From assembly GCA_000697335.1 (NCBI GenBank), contig JNEM01015026.1, positions 1 through 23,032 on the forward strand: a stretch of 23,032 nucleotides of DNA. The letters run 5' to 3'. A program made the translations under genes and the position numbers. This stretch comes from Conidiobolus incongruus B7586 (Eukaryota; Entomophthoromycota; Entomophthoromycetes; Entomophthorales; Conidiobolaceae). Positions 1 through 11,023 of the stretch are shown here, one piece after another (position 1 is the stretch's first letter; each line of letters opens with the position of its first letter). Under the pieces are notes generated by a model. That model was not told the DNA's origin. It was given only the letters and a program-made list of their open reading frames with translations, and ran no database searches.

Positions 1-2401
1 TTTAATTTATTTATTATCCATTATTTGTAATAAAATAATTATTGGTAATTATGTTTATATAATAATTTATGTTAATCAATTATTGTCATAAATTAAGAAG
101 TTAATTATCTTTAATAAAATTAATCAATTTATAAATTAAATCTATAATATTAAGTTTTATTTCAAAATTAAATAATATTTGTCTCATATATAATGTTAAA
201 CATTAAAAGACAAAATCCAATATTTTTAAATTTTAGAAAGTTTAAATTATCATTGTGAATTTATATATTATTTGATTTTATAATATAAAGGTTTGTAATA
301 AATAAATATTTTATATTAATTATTATATTTGAAAATCTAAAATTATTACTTAAAAAGCTTTTTTATAAATCTAAATTAAATTAATAATAAATTATATAAA
401 TTAAATATACTTATTAAACTATGTATTAAAAATAACAATTATAAAGTTGAAGAAAATTAATTTAATAGTTAATAATATTTTAATTTGTTAATATAAATTT
501 ATTAAGATATATTTTGGGCAATATAATATTTTAAAGAAATGCTTCATTTATTAATTCTATCTCTAATCTTATTTTTAAAATTATACTATTATTTATAATT
601 ATAATAACTTTATTTTTCTTAAAACCAAAGCAAAGATTCATTTACTTAGTGAATATTAAAATTAAGTCAAATAATTAAATTTTTTTAAAATTTTCAAAAT
701 ATATTTTAATTTTACTATTATTGCCTATTATGGCTATATTCATTCTGATTATTATTAAATTATTATAATTACAAAATATCAATAATATTAAGATAGCTAT
801 TTAAATGAACTATTTCATAGATATATTAATATTTTTCAATTATTTTATATATAAAATGATTTTCACTTATTTTACTATATAATTAATTGGCATTTTGAAC
901 AAAAACTCTTTGTGTACTTAAATTCTATTATATTATTTTAAATAATTTTGTTAATTATTATATTTCAGATTTGATCACTTTATTGACTATTAATTTTATG
1001 CTTCTTATTATTTCTATTATTTTAAATTCATTTATAATTCAACATTATTTAACTTATTCAATAGTTTTTTTAAATACTATCTACTCTATGGAAAAATATC
1101 AATTTATAGAAAACAAGATGAAATTAGCTATTCTAATTATCAGATGAAAGTCAATAAATTTGTATTTATAAAAAATAAAGACAGCAAAATTGAAATACTC
1201 TACCTAAATATAAAAATTATACCTTAGCTAAAATCATATAAAATTATCATTAATGATTAATGTAAAATTAGTTCTTAACCTTTACTTATAATTAATGAAA
1301 TATCTATTTATATTTCGAAAATATTTTTATAATGAAAATAAATGAAATAATTTCAAATTATCTAAATATATATTTCAGTTTAATATTTTTTGAATAATAA
1401 AACCCAGTAACTCTTAATATATGCTAAAACCTATTATAATTATAATTTGATTATTACTATTAAATTATCATAAATATTCGTTGTATGATCATTAATAAAA
1501 AATATTCAAATTTACAAATTGTTTTAAGATACGCTATCAATAATGATTTTTTATTTCTAATACTACAAAATTCTTTTAATTACTTGAAAATTAATTAAAA
1601 TTTGTTAAGAAATTGAAAAATACTTAGAATTTTTATATTATATCAATTTTTTAATTTTATAACATTTAATTAGTATTTTTTTAATAATATACAGATTGAT
1701 TAATTGTACGATATTAGAATTAGTAAATATATTGTTAAATAGAAAAAGTAGTATCAAACTTTGGTAATAGAATCACTTAAAAAATATAAAACTATCCATA
1801 ATATATTAAATAAAGAAATAAGTTATTTAACTAAAATATAATAAACTCAATTTGATATAATATTCATTTGATTTAAATCAAATTTTTTAATTAATTCATT
1901 ATTTTGATTAAATTATTATTATTGAATTATTAAATTCTTCAATATATTCATATGATATTATTTTTGAAAATTTCATAACTAATAATATAATATATAAAAT
2001 ATTATACAATATCTTTTCCTCTATTTCAGGACTAGATAAATAGATGTTAACCCTTAGCTTTGGCATTATTAATATATTCTCTAAACATATAATATATTGA
2101 ATTCAATTAAGATACTGATAATTTTATAAAAATATCAACTTAAATACCAGAAGAAAACTAAAATATCTGACAAATTAGATTTAATAAATAAAGAGTAATA
2201 ATAAGCCAAATATATATTTAAAATGAATAAAAGAAAATAATAATAGCCAGTAATATAATCAAGTAAAACTAGATCAAAAATAAAACTCCATATTAATATA
2301 TTCAAACATCAGTGGGTTTCTTAAACATAATTAATTCTATTTTAAATAAAAATATTTAATGAATATAAATTAAACAAATAAAGTTTTTTATACTTTATTA
2401 T

Positions 2402-2620
2402 CCCAAGCTAAAGAATATTTATGATAATATGGTAAATATTAAGAATACTAATTATATGATAGAATTTAAATAGCGTTTTATGGTTTAGAATAGTATTTTC
2501 AAATTAGGATTACACAGTTCAATACTAACTTAGCTAAGACTAGTCAAACCTTGATTTATTACAGAATTAGAGAAAATTAAACTTAATCTTAATAAATATA
2601 GATTGGTATACATTGATTCA
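2402..2620 (+). mobile_element. possible decayed gag-like fossil of an LTR retrotransposon (faint)
   Basis: One reading frame over about 220 bases has a residue mix unlike the surrounding AT-rich DNA. Its order of features recalls a retrotransposon Gag capsid region: an aromatic/basic segment, then FKLGLHSSI (near 2500-2526), a leucine/basic stretch and an acidic ITELEKIK-like segment. It is broken in several places and I see no LTRs, protease, reverse transcriptase or integrase around it. If real it is an old fragment. The resemblance is by eye to the general Gag pattern only, so chance or another decayed gene remains possible. Confidence 0.2.
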
Positions 2621-3966
2621 TAGTCGTTATAAATAATTTAAATAAATATGGTCTAACTCCTAATAAAAAGGAAAATAATCAAATTCTATCATATTATTTT
2701 TTAAATAATTTTATATCATTAAGGTTCATAATTTTTCTTTTTATTTTGATAGCTTTATTATTTTTTTAAATATTTTTTAGAATCAGTCTATCCATAATGA
2801 TTAAAGAGAATTGATTGTTTGAAAATAATCTTAAAATTTAAAAACCATAATATAATTATATATTTATATTGAATAATTAAATTAGGATACTATAATTAAT
2901 TAAGTTTTTTATCATTTTCATAGTTTGGTTTATATATAAAATAGTTTTATTATCCTATTTTTAATTATAATAATATACTTAAAATATCTATTTTATCCAA
3001 CTATTATTAATAATCTAATCAAAATAAATTTAAATTTAATAATATAGATATAATTTATTAAAATTCAAGTTTACTAAAAAATCAACATTATAATATAAAT
3101 TATTAAAACTATAGTAATAATTTTAGTTTTTATAATAAATATTATAATGAATGGATAATTAATTATAGCTGATTATATATTATTAAAATATATATATTAT
3201 ATTAGTATTAGTTATTCAAAATTAATAATATAATTAACAAGTTAAAAATATAAAAAAATTTAATTTTATAGAATCACAATATTATTAATAAAACATTTGA
3301 TTAATTAATATTTTTCGATATAATTACAGGTAATACAATATATCAAAAAAAATTCAAAATTAATATTATTACTCAGATAATATAAGATCTAACTGAAAGT
3401 TTAATTTATTCTCAATATCTATTTATATAAAGATATATTACAAAAATACTTTTAACAGAGATAATTAAATTAAAAAAATAAATTAAATAATATATTAGAT
3501 ATTATCATTTAATAATTAAAAATATATAATATAAATATAGATATAATAGTAATATCTTTGAAAATGAAAACTTTGGAAATAACAATAATTGAAGATAATT
3601 TAGCAAATAGTAAAAATGAAAAAAATTTTAATGTATTAAATAAATTGGACTTATAACAGATTTTTTTTTAATATAAGATTTAATATAAATATTTACAATT
3701 ATAATCACAAGCCAAATTATATGAAATATACTAAAATATTTCAGATTTTGAATTTTAGTTTTTTATAATAATGTCCATATAAAAGTAACTAGATTTATTT
3801 AAAAAAATTGTTTAAGGAAAAGAACTGGTCTTAATTACTTTATCCTCCAGACTTAACAAATATGAATCTTTGTCACTATAATTGTTTTTGTAAGTTCAAT
3901 TATATTTAAAGGAAAAATTATGATAACATTTCGAATATGTATTATTTTATTAGGGTGCAATTTTGA

Positions 3967-4080
3967 AGATGGAATATTCAAAACTTAGTAAAGGGATTAT
4001 GCAATTATCATTGGTACAGAATTGTTATTGAAAATGAAGGAAACAGTGACTATCCAACTGATATTACTCTGGTTCTAATT
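3967..4080 (+). other. unassigned coding-like fragment
   Basis: A short open stretch in one frame with a residue mix (Trp, Cys, His, Tyr, Gly, Asp, Pro) that AT-rich random sequence seldom gives; it includes GLCNYHWYRIVIENEG and then NSDYPTDIT. It has no clear start, runs into poly-T at about 4080, and I recognise no family. It could be a fragment of a dead gene or mobile element, a lone exon, or chance. Confidence 0.15.
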
Positions 4081-5443
4081 TTTTTTAATTTTTTAAAATA
4101 TATATATTCAAAATTATAAGAATTGCTTTTGAATCACTCCATATTGAAATATCAAATGTTAAGTGCAAATGATATTTGACTTCTTAAGAATATCAAGGTT
4201 ATAGAATAAATTCAAATATTCATTGATATAGGCTAAATGTAGTTGTTTTAAAATGTGATTAGACAAACAATCAGGTATTTATCAATATTTTTAGTAGTCA
4301 AAAATTGTTACTAATAATCGATGTGGATAGTCCAATATTTCAATATCAATATTCATTAAATGAATAAATTTTCTATCTCTTTAAATCATTAAAACATTAA
4401 ATTCATGTGATATATTCAACAATATCTAATATTTAGCCTCATTTACGATTTTGAGCATTAAAGTTAATATGGAAGTAATTTTTTAGGTTATTTAACTTTT
4501 CAAATTATATAAATTATATAATATTTGAAATTGCTTAACTAAATATATCATTGATGTGATATTTGTAATTAAATGTTATTTAACTATTTCTATAGTATAT
4601 TTTATTGTACCAATATTTCGATGTTTGATTTAAAATGTTTCGTAAGCATTACCAATTTTGATACGGTCTTTTTTTATTAGAATTGTCATTAATACTCGAT
4701 ATAAAAATTTTAATTTACTAAAGCTTTTAATAATATAATATATCATATTTGAAATTAATAGCAATTGGTAAATAAGAATTTGGTATTACCAATTACCATT
4801 TTCGATTACAATCGTCGGTACCGGATCTATATATATATATCATTTATTAATTGCATAATTAAGGTAAATATTTAAAACAACTACAATACACAATTGTATC
4901 ATGATAATTTAGTATATTTAATTTAAATCAATATCTCTATTTAAAATTAAATGTTTTTCTCACTGGGAAAATTTAAAAAAAATTATATTGATAATTTTTG
5001 AAAATATAAAATATTACAATAATCAAAAATATATATAATTAAATACTAATTTATGGATTACTATAACTGATAAAAAAATTAAAAGTATGCGAAAATATTT
5101 GTGGTTAGTACGCTAACAGTGAGAGACCTAATCAGTTTGCGATTGGTTATATTCTTCATTTAAAAGTTGATGATTTAGTAAATGCGTTAGTATGTATAAC
5201 CATATTATATTCTCTCAATTTAATAATTTACTGCTAAAAATTGGAAACAATTATTAATCTTTTGCACTGAAGTGTCTGTGGCGCTGATAAACAGTCAAAT
5301 ATTTAATACTAATAAGGCTTATAAAATATATCATGTTTAAATTCTTTTATTGAAGTATATACTTCATCTACGAAAAATATTTTTCATTTATTTGGGACAT
5401 AATACCATAATTAACTAAGTATAGGTTGTTATACTCTTAAGCG

Positions 5444-5461
5444 AGCTGTCTCAGCTGTCTC
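5444..5461. repeat. tandem 9-bp duplication
   Basis: AGCTGTCTC occurs twice head to tail in a locally GC-richer stretch about 465-480 bp before the first fungalysin ATG. It could be a doubled binding site or a simple slippage product; nothing in the sequence decides this. Confidence 0.5.
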
Positions 5462-5859
5462 CTCTTTATTAAGTGTATTCACATGGGATACTCCAATAAA
5501 ATTTATTATCCTTCTCAATTTACTGAATAGCACAAGATCATATGGATTATATTAATTTCAGAGTAACTTAATTTTTTTAGTTATTCTAAATATATATTAA
5601 TTAAATAAATAATAAAAAATATATAGATTAAAATAAATAATACTAAATATATACGAATAAGATTTTTTAACCAAACAAAATTTATTATGGAACCATCAAA
5701 ATTAAGTGACAAATTAAATGTCAACCAATTTTAATATAAAGAAATTAAATTTTGAAATTTTCCATTATACTTTTATTAAATAGTCAATTAAGAATTTTGT
5801 AATGGTGAACAAAAGCATTTATTAATTAAGAGAAGTGATGTGAGGATATATTTGAAAGA

Positions 5860-5867
5860 TATATAAA
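5860..5867 (+). promoter_or_regulatory. TATA box of the first fungalysin gene
   Basis: TATATAAA lies 64 bp before the ATG at 5924, in GATATATAAACC. All four intact genes in this window have a TATA-like octamer 64-75 bp before the start, which supports a real core promoter despite the AT-rich background. The ATG has A at -3 (ACA-ATG). Confidence 0.6.
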
Positions 5868-5923
5868 CCAACTTTAGATTTGTAAAGTATAATTGTCATA
5901 AATATTTATATATTTATTTAACA

Positions 5924-7786
5924 ATGTATTTCAATTCCTTAGCTACTATTGTGATTTCTTTGTGTCTTATTGGAGAAGCCACTGCAAGAATTAATATTCA
6001 GCCCATCGTTCCAACCTTGGAGCACCAAAGCTTTGATATTGTCACTGAATCCGCCCAGTCTTCTTTCGGAATTTCTGCTAAGGGAATTCCCGGAGTTGAA
6101 GCTGCTAAGCAATTCGCTATCAAGAAATTTGGCTTCGTTGATGGTAAAGATTTCGTGGTTAAGAACTCTTATACCTCAGACAATGGAGTCACTCACACTT
6201 ATTTAAGACAGATTTACAATGGTAAAGAAGTTGCAAATGGTGATATGAATGTTAATGTTGACGCATCTGGAAATATTATCTCATTTGGTAACTCTTTCCA
6301 CGATTTCAAAACTAAGAGAGATACTTTGATACCCGAAAAGCTTGGAAGCTCCGTTGATGCTGTTGAAGCATTGTTCAAGTATATTGGTATTAACCTTGGT
6401 ATTGAGAAGAGTAAGATTGCTGTAAAGGAAGGACGTTCCGCTGAAGAACCAGCTTTGTTGACTAATATCCCAGCTGTCCCCAAGGGTGTTAAGGCTATTC
6501 CAAACTACATCCAAACTGCTTCTGGTCAACTGGATCTAGTTTGGAATTTGGAGGCTGATTTGGATGAGAACTGGATCAATGCCTTCGTTACTTCTAGCAA
6601 CAAGGTTGTTGCTCTTTATGATTGGGTTCATGAAGCTTCTTATGCAGTTTGGCCAATTGGTGTCAATGATCCTGAAGATGGACCAAGAAAAGTTGTCACT
6701 GAACAAGGAACTACTGCCACTTCACCTTTGGGATGGCATGATCAAGGAGACAAGAAATTTACTACCACTGTTGGTAACAATGTTATCGCATTTGATGCTC
6801 GTAATATTGCTCTTGATTGGACTAGAGCACCTAAACCCGATGGTGGTGCTAATCTCAAATTTGAGTTCCCCGTTGACTTCACCAAAGACCCTTCCACTTA
6901 CGTAAATGCCGCTGTTACTAATCTTTTCTATACCAGCAATATGATCCATGATATTTATTATGCACATGGTTTCAATGAAGCAGCTGGTAATTTCCAGCAG
7001 AACAACTTTAATAAAGGCGGCAAAGGAGGTGATGCTGTTTTGTGTCAAGCTCAAGATGGTTCTGGAAAAAACAATGCCAATTTCGCCACTCCTCCTGATG
7101 GTCAGGTTCCTCGCATGAGAATGTACACTTGGACCACTACTACTCCCAACCGTGACGGTGATTTGGACAACGGTATCATTACCCACGAATATACCCATGG
7201 TCTCTCCAACCGTCTTACTGGAGGTCCTGCGAATTCTAACTGTTTGAACGGTGGACACGCTGGAGGTATGGGTGAAGGTTGGTCTGACACTATGGCTTAC
7301 ATCCTGCGCACTAGAGCTGAACACAACCGCAGCACCAACTTTGGAACTGGTAACTATGTATACAACGGTAAGACCATTCGTCAGTATCCCTACTCTACCG
7401 ACTTCAAGGTCAATCCCGAAACTTTCCAAACCGTTAATAAATACAATCAAGTTCACAAAATTGGTGCTGTCTGGGCTGAAATTTTATATGAAGTGTATTG
7501 GAACCTCATCGATGCAGCAGGCTTCAGTCCTGACTTACTCTCTGGCAAGCATGATCATGGTAATACCCTCTTCCTTAGATTGTTGATTGATGGCATGAAA
7601 CTTCAACCTTGTAGACCATCCATTATTCAAGCTCGTGATGCAATTATTCTCGCCGAAAAACAACTCACTAAGGAAAAATTCAAGTGTGCAATCTGGAAGG
7701 GCTTTGCCAAGCGTGGTCTCGGTACTAATGCTAAATTCTCCGGTAACAAGGCTACTGATGGTAATGAAGTTCCTCAAGGATGTTGA
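5924..7786 (+). CDS. fungalysin, secreted M36 zinc metallopeptidase precursor (620 aa)
   Basis: A secreted endopeptidase precursor of the fungal M36 (fungalysin) family, which degrades extracellular proteins after its propeptide is removed. Seen: a signal peptide at residues 1-21 with a hydrophobic core and a plausible cut after ATA; an FTP/PepSY propeptide from about 25 to 237, including GKDFVVKNSYTSDNGVTHTY and a GKEVANGDMNVNVD-type strand; a mature domain starting near 238 (ASYAVWPIGVNDP). The zinc site is complete: HEYTH at 421-425 (His421, catalytic Glu422, His425) and Glu451 in GMGEGWSD, with the 26-residue gap usual in fungalysins. Conserved C-terminal cysteines (QPC, KCAIWKGF, final C) suggest the normal disulphides. 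About 620 residues is family length. No intron is needed and the frame ends in TGA. Nothing is missing; it should be active. The family is often linked to breakdown of host or substrate protein, but the target here is unknown. Confidence 0.97.
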   Translation: MYFNSLATIVISLCLIGEATARINIQPIVPTLEHQSFDIVTESAQSSFGISAKGIPGVEAAKQFAIKKFGFVDGKDFVVKNSYTSDNGVTHTYLRQIYNGKEVANGDMNVNVDASGNIISFGNSFHDFKTKRDTLIPEKLGSSVDAVEALFKYIGINLGIEKSKIAVKEGRSAEEPALLTNIPAVPKGVKAIPNYIQTASGQLDLVWNLEADLDENWINAFVTSSNKVVALYDWVHEASYAVWPIGVNDPEDGPRKVVTEQGTTATSPLGWHDQGDKKFTTTVGNNVIAFDARNIALDWTRAPKPDGGANLKFEFPVDFTKDPSTYVNAAVTNLFYTSNMIHDIYYAHGFNEAAGNFQQNNFNKGGKGGDAVLCQAQDGSGKNNANFATPPDGQVPRMRMYTWTTTTPNRDGDLDNGIITHEYTHGLSNRLTGGPANSNCLNGGHAGGMGEGWSDTMAYILRTRAEHNRSTNFGTGNYVYNGKTIRQYPYSTDFKVNPETFQTVNKYNQVHKIGAVWAEILYEVYWNLIDAAGFSPDLLSGKHDHGNTLFLRLLIDGMKLQPCRPSIIQARDAIILAEKQLTKEKFKCAIWKGFAKRGLGTNAKFSGNKATDGNEVPQGC

Positions 7787-7798
7787 TTTATTTATTAT

Positions 7799-7804
7799 AA
7801 TAAA
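7799..7804 (+). terminator. AATAAA, likely polyadenylation signal
   Basis: AATAAA starts 13 bp after the TGA stop of the first fungalysin. Matching hexamers follow two other genes here at 8-38 bp. The AT-rich setting makes a chance match possible. Confidence 0.4.
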
Positions 7805-8268
7805 TATTAACTATTATTATTTGACTATACTTCTTAATTTGGTATTGATTTTATAGAATGTTTCAATATCAATAAAGAAACATAGTTAATAAAATTTCAT
7901 AATGAAAAATAATGTTATATTAAAATATATGATTTCTTTAATTGATTATTAACTACAATATTTCTCCAATCAATTTCCATTTTATGATATTATAGCATTC
8001 AAACTAATTTATTAAAACCAATTATTTTATCCAAATATCCTCAATATATTTTCCAATCATAATTATAAAAACGTGAAAACAAATTTGATTTACTTTAAAT
8101 ATATTATAGTATCATAGAATAATATGAAAGATGTTTTTTATTATTTACAAACAATCTAAAAGTTATATTTAAAGATTATTTTGACAAATTTTTTAGTTCA
8201 ATTATAAAGGAAACTTACTATTTTAAAATTATCAATTATTGAAAATTTGATATACGTATATATAAATA

Positions 8269-8301
<33 letters not shown>

Positions 8302-10131
8302 CAATTTCCAAGGAATAAATTTTAGTAAACTATTTCAATTGTATATATTATTGTTCAACTCTAATTACACTGCCACAAAATACTGTCAAAATATCTCTGA
8401 TATTAATAGTTAACAATTAATGAATTGATATATAATTTTATAATTCATTTTAATACAAACTTAAATTTGAAAAAAATATTATTCAATTAAATTGAAATTT
8501 ATTATATTTTTTATTAAAATATTAAACTATAATTTTATTAATAATATTAAATTAAAAAGTGAAAAAGAAAAACTTTGGTATTCATTTAGTAATATGGTAT
8601 TTTATACTTTATTTCAATTTTTTTATTAGACATGATATATCAAGCAAATATGATAATGAGGGAATATATATTATAGAATATAGATTAATGCAAATTATAT
8701 TTTAGAAATATCTCACAAATAATATTTCGAGATAATAATTCCTATATATATATATATTTTCATTTTTCGAAATTGTTTATATTCTGTATATTACATAATT
8801 TCAATTTGAAAATCATTATTACATCATTTAATTCATGATGATATTGAATAATTTTGAATTTAACTACATACCAGTTTTTCAATTAATTAATTCAATATGA
8901 TTAATATCAACAATAATTTCTTCATTTCAACTCATGTTTGAATCTAGAAGGATGCTGAATATATCACTCACTTAATATATCAACCCTGAAGGTGGAATTC
9001 AAAAATATGTAACAATTCTGATAAATTTTCAATGTATACACTGTGTTATAAATTTAATTATATAGATTATATAATAATATGATTTTTAAATATCAAAATT
9101 TAAATTCCCAGAATCAAATAATTACAAATAAAAAACTATATTTATTTCTAATACTAAGTATTCTTGGTTATTTATTAAATGTGATGTATTTGTAATTTTA
9201 ATTCATTCTAATCACTATTATTGATAAACTTATACCTTTAATATATTTGTTTTATTTGAATTTTTAATTAGATTCTTATATTTGAAAATATAAAGTTGTA
9301 TTTTATAATATGATGAATATATTTTAATTTTTTTTGTTATCATCTCAATTTTCAATTATTTTGAATTATAAATGAATCATAGTTTAATTGTGTATTATTT
9401 TTCAATATACATTATATAATTTTTTTTCATTTAAAATTATCCAGTTGATTAATAATATTTAGATATTTGAATTATAACTCTTGAATTTGTTTCAATATAT
9501 ATATATATATTAAATATTTTGTTATTCAAATTTGGCTCATATTTTAATTGATAGAGTTGAATAATATATTATATATTAGAATTGAATTTACCACTCTAAG
9601 ACCATATAATCAATTTAATGCATATTGTTCCATATTTTGTACAATTATTATTAAATCGATTATTATAGTCAATAATGCCATATAGTGATAATAGACTACT
9701 ATGGCGATCAATTCTGCAGTAGTTTATAAAATTTTATGTAAACAACTCGACCCTATAACTAACTAGAACAAACTATAAATGAAATTACTCTTAATTAGGC
9801 AACTTGAATTAAAATTTTCAAACAATTGATCGTAAATTAAAGCGCTTGATTATCAATATCCGCAATATTTTTACCCAGTTTTAAATATTAATATAAATTA
9901 TAAAAAAATAATATAATTGTTTATGTCATTTTTTGATTTAATTTTCCAAAATATGCCATTAAAAATAGCTATTTTCTACCAAGTAAAATGTATATTGCTA
10001 ATTAAGTTGTAGATCTTAAAAATTTTTAGGTATTACTTTATGTTAATCATATTAAAATTTATCTCGCAGCTCAACAATAATCCCGTTTTTGAATAATTAA
10101 CGCCAGGTTTTACATTTGTGTCAATCAATAG
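7805..10131. other. AT-rich intergenic DNA
   Basis: No gene seen on either strand. It holds simple TA runs at 8271-8290, 8743-8757 and 9495-9511. From about 9660 to 9880 it is a little richer in G and C, some 330-550 bp before the next gene, without a recognisable motif. Confidence 0.7.
8271..8290. repeat. (TA)10 microsatellite
   Basis: Ten perfect TA units, flanked by further imperfect TA-rich sequence on both sides. The longest perfect dinucleotide run noticed in the window. Confidence 0.9.
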
Positions 10132-10139
10132 TATAAATA
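10132..10139 (+). promoter_or_regulatory. TATA box of the first propeptide-only gene
   Basis: TATAAATA lies 75 bp before the ATG at 10207. GTGATGT follows at 10145-10151; the same heptamer lies at 5835-5841, before the TATA box of the first fungalysin gene. Confidence 0.55.
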
Positions 10140-10206
10140 ATGGGGTGATGTAATAATAGGAATAAAAATTTCATTAAGTGACCTTCTCCTGTTTTATACT
10201 CTAAGA

Positions 10207-10980
10207 ATGAAATTCAATTCACTTTTATCTCTTGTTACTCTATTATCATTATACCAATCTGATCCATTGATGGAAGATGAATCTGGTAATAGTGTTAAAC
10301 CCATTGTTCCTCAACTAAATCATCAAGTATATGAAATTCTTGATAATGATAATTCCAATAACTCGGAGTCTACTTTTCCAGGAATATCTGGACTCGAAGC
10401 AGCTAAAACTTTTGTATTCAATAAGTTTGGATATGTCGAAGGGGAAAATTATATTGTCGCTAGCTCATATAAGTCCGATAATGGCATCACTCACATCTAC
10501 TTGAAACAAATCAAAGATGGCAAAGAAGTAGCCAACGGTGATATGAATATTAATATAGACAGTAGTGGAAAGGTCATTTCCTATGGTAATTCTTTCCACG
10601 ATTTCGGCAATAACTCTGGTGATAAACCAATGACTGATGACTGGGGCAGTCCAGTAAGTGCTCTCTTTGCCCTCTTCAACCATCTTGGCATAAACTTAGC
10701 TCTTGATGAGAGTAGCGTTATCACTAAACCAGATTCCAACTCACTTGATTCTATAATGATTACTGGCATTCCCAAAATTCCTAAAGGTGTGAAAGCTCGT
10801 AAAGAGATCATTCAAACTGAGACAGGTAAAATAGAAAAAGTTTGGAAATTAGACGTAGATTTGGAAAAGGATTGGTGGAATGCTTATGTTACCCGAGATG
10901 GCAAAGTGGTATCACTTCATAATTTGGTTAATCAATTTACTTCTAATGAAGGACAACAAAATAGTTTTGCATCATTTTAA
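10207..10980 (+). CDS. stand-alone fungalysin propeptide-like protein (FTP/PepSY only, 257 aa)
   Basis: Homologous to the propeptide of the neighbouring fungalysins over almost its whole length, but with no catalytic domain. Seen: a hydrophobic N-terminus MKFNSLLSLVTLLSLYQS that resembles a signal peptide but lacks a clear A-x-A cut; KPIVPQLNHQ matching the propeptide start; an FTP segment with NKFGYVEGENYIVASSY, GKEVANGDMNINIDSSGK and YGNSFHDF; then a second half with PKGVKA and DWWNAYVTRDGKVVSLHN. The match ends at about residue 241, at the point where the enzymes enter their mature chain, and a 16-residue polar tail follows. No HEXXH or catalytic remnant lies downstream. In M36 enzymes this region aids folding and blocks activity, so a trans-acting inhibitor or chaperone is plausible; that is inference. 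A truncated non-functional copy is the alternative, but the open frame argues against recent decay. Confidence 0.85.
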   Translation: MKFNSLLSLVTLLSLYQSDPLMEDESGNSVKPIVPQLNHQVYEILDNDNSNNSESTFPGISGLEAAKTFVFNKFGYVEGENYIVASSYKSDNGITHIYLKQIKDGKEVANGDMNINIDSSGKVISYGNSFHDFGNNSGDKPMTDDWGSPVSALFALFNHLGINLALDESSVITKPDSNSLDSIMITGIPKIPKGVKARKEIIQTETGKIEKVWKLDVDLEKDWWNAYVTRDGKVVSLHNLVNQFTSNEGQQNSFASF

Positions 10981-11017
10981 AACATTATCATTATTAATTT
11001 TATTCCTTTATTATATC

Positions 11018-11023
11018 AATAAA
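11018..11023 (+). terminator. AATAAA, likely polyadenylation signal
   Basis: AATAAA lies 38 bp after the TAA stop of the first propeptide-only gene, within AATAAATAAATTT. Chance is possible in this composition. Confidence 0.4.

Larger units (their letters stand above)
1..5859. other. AT-rich intergenic DNA, no intact gene seen
   Basis: Very A+T-rich non-coding DNA with many short poly-A/T and TA runs. No open frame here has the composition of the real genes in this window. Two stretches have a faint coding texture and are listed separately (2402-2620 and 3967-4080). The part from about 5095 to 5560 is visibly richer in G and C than the rest and lies 350-830 bp before the first fungalysin start; it may be upstream control DNA, but I see no gene in it. 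A (TA)n run lies at 4828-4840, just after a GC-rich spot at 4813-4826. Confidence 0.75.

Noticed and set aside
6214-7777. Minus-strand open frames inside the first fungalysin, including a 244-aa one at 6722-7456
   Set aside because: They mirror a gene with full homology, signal peptide and catalytic residues on the plus strand; their translations look like antisense products.
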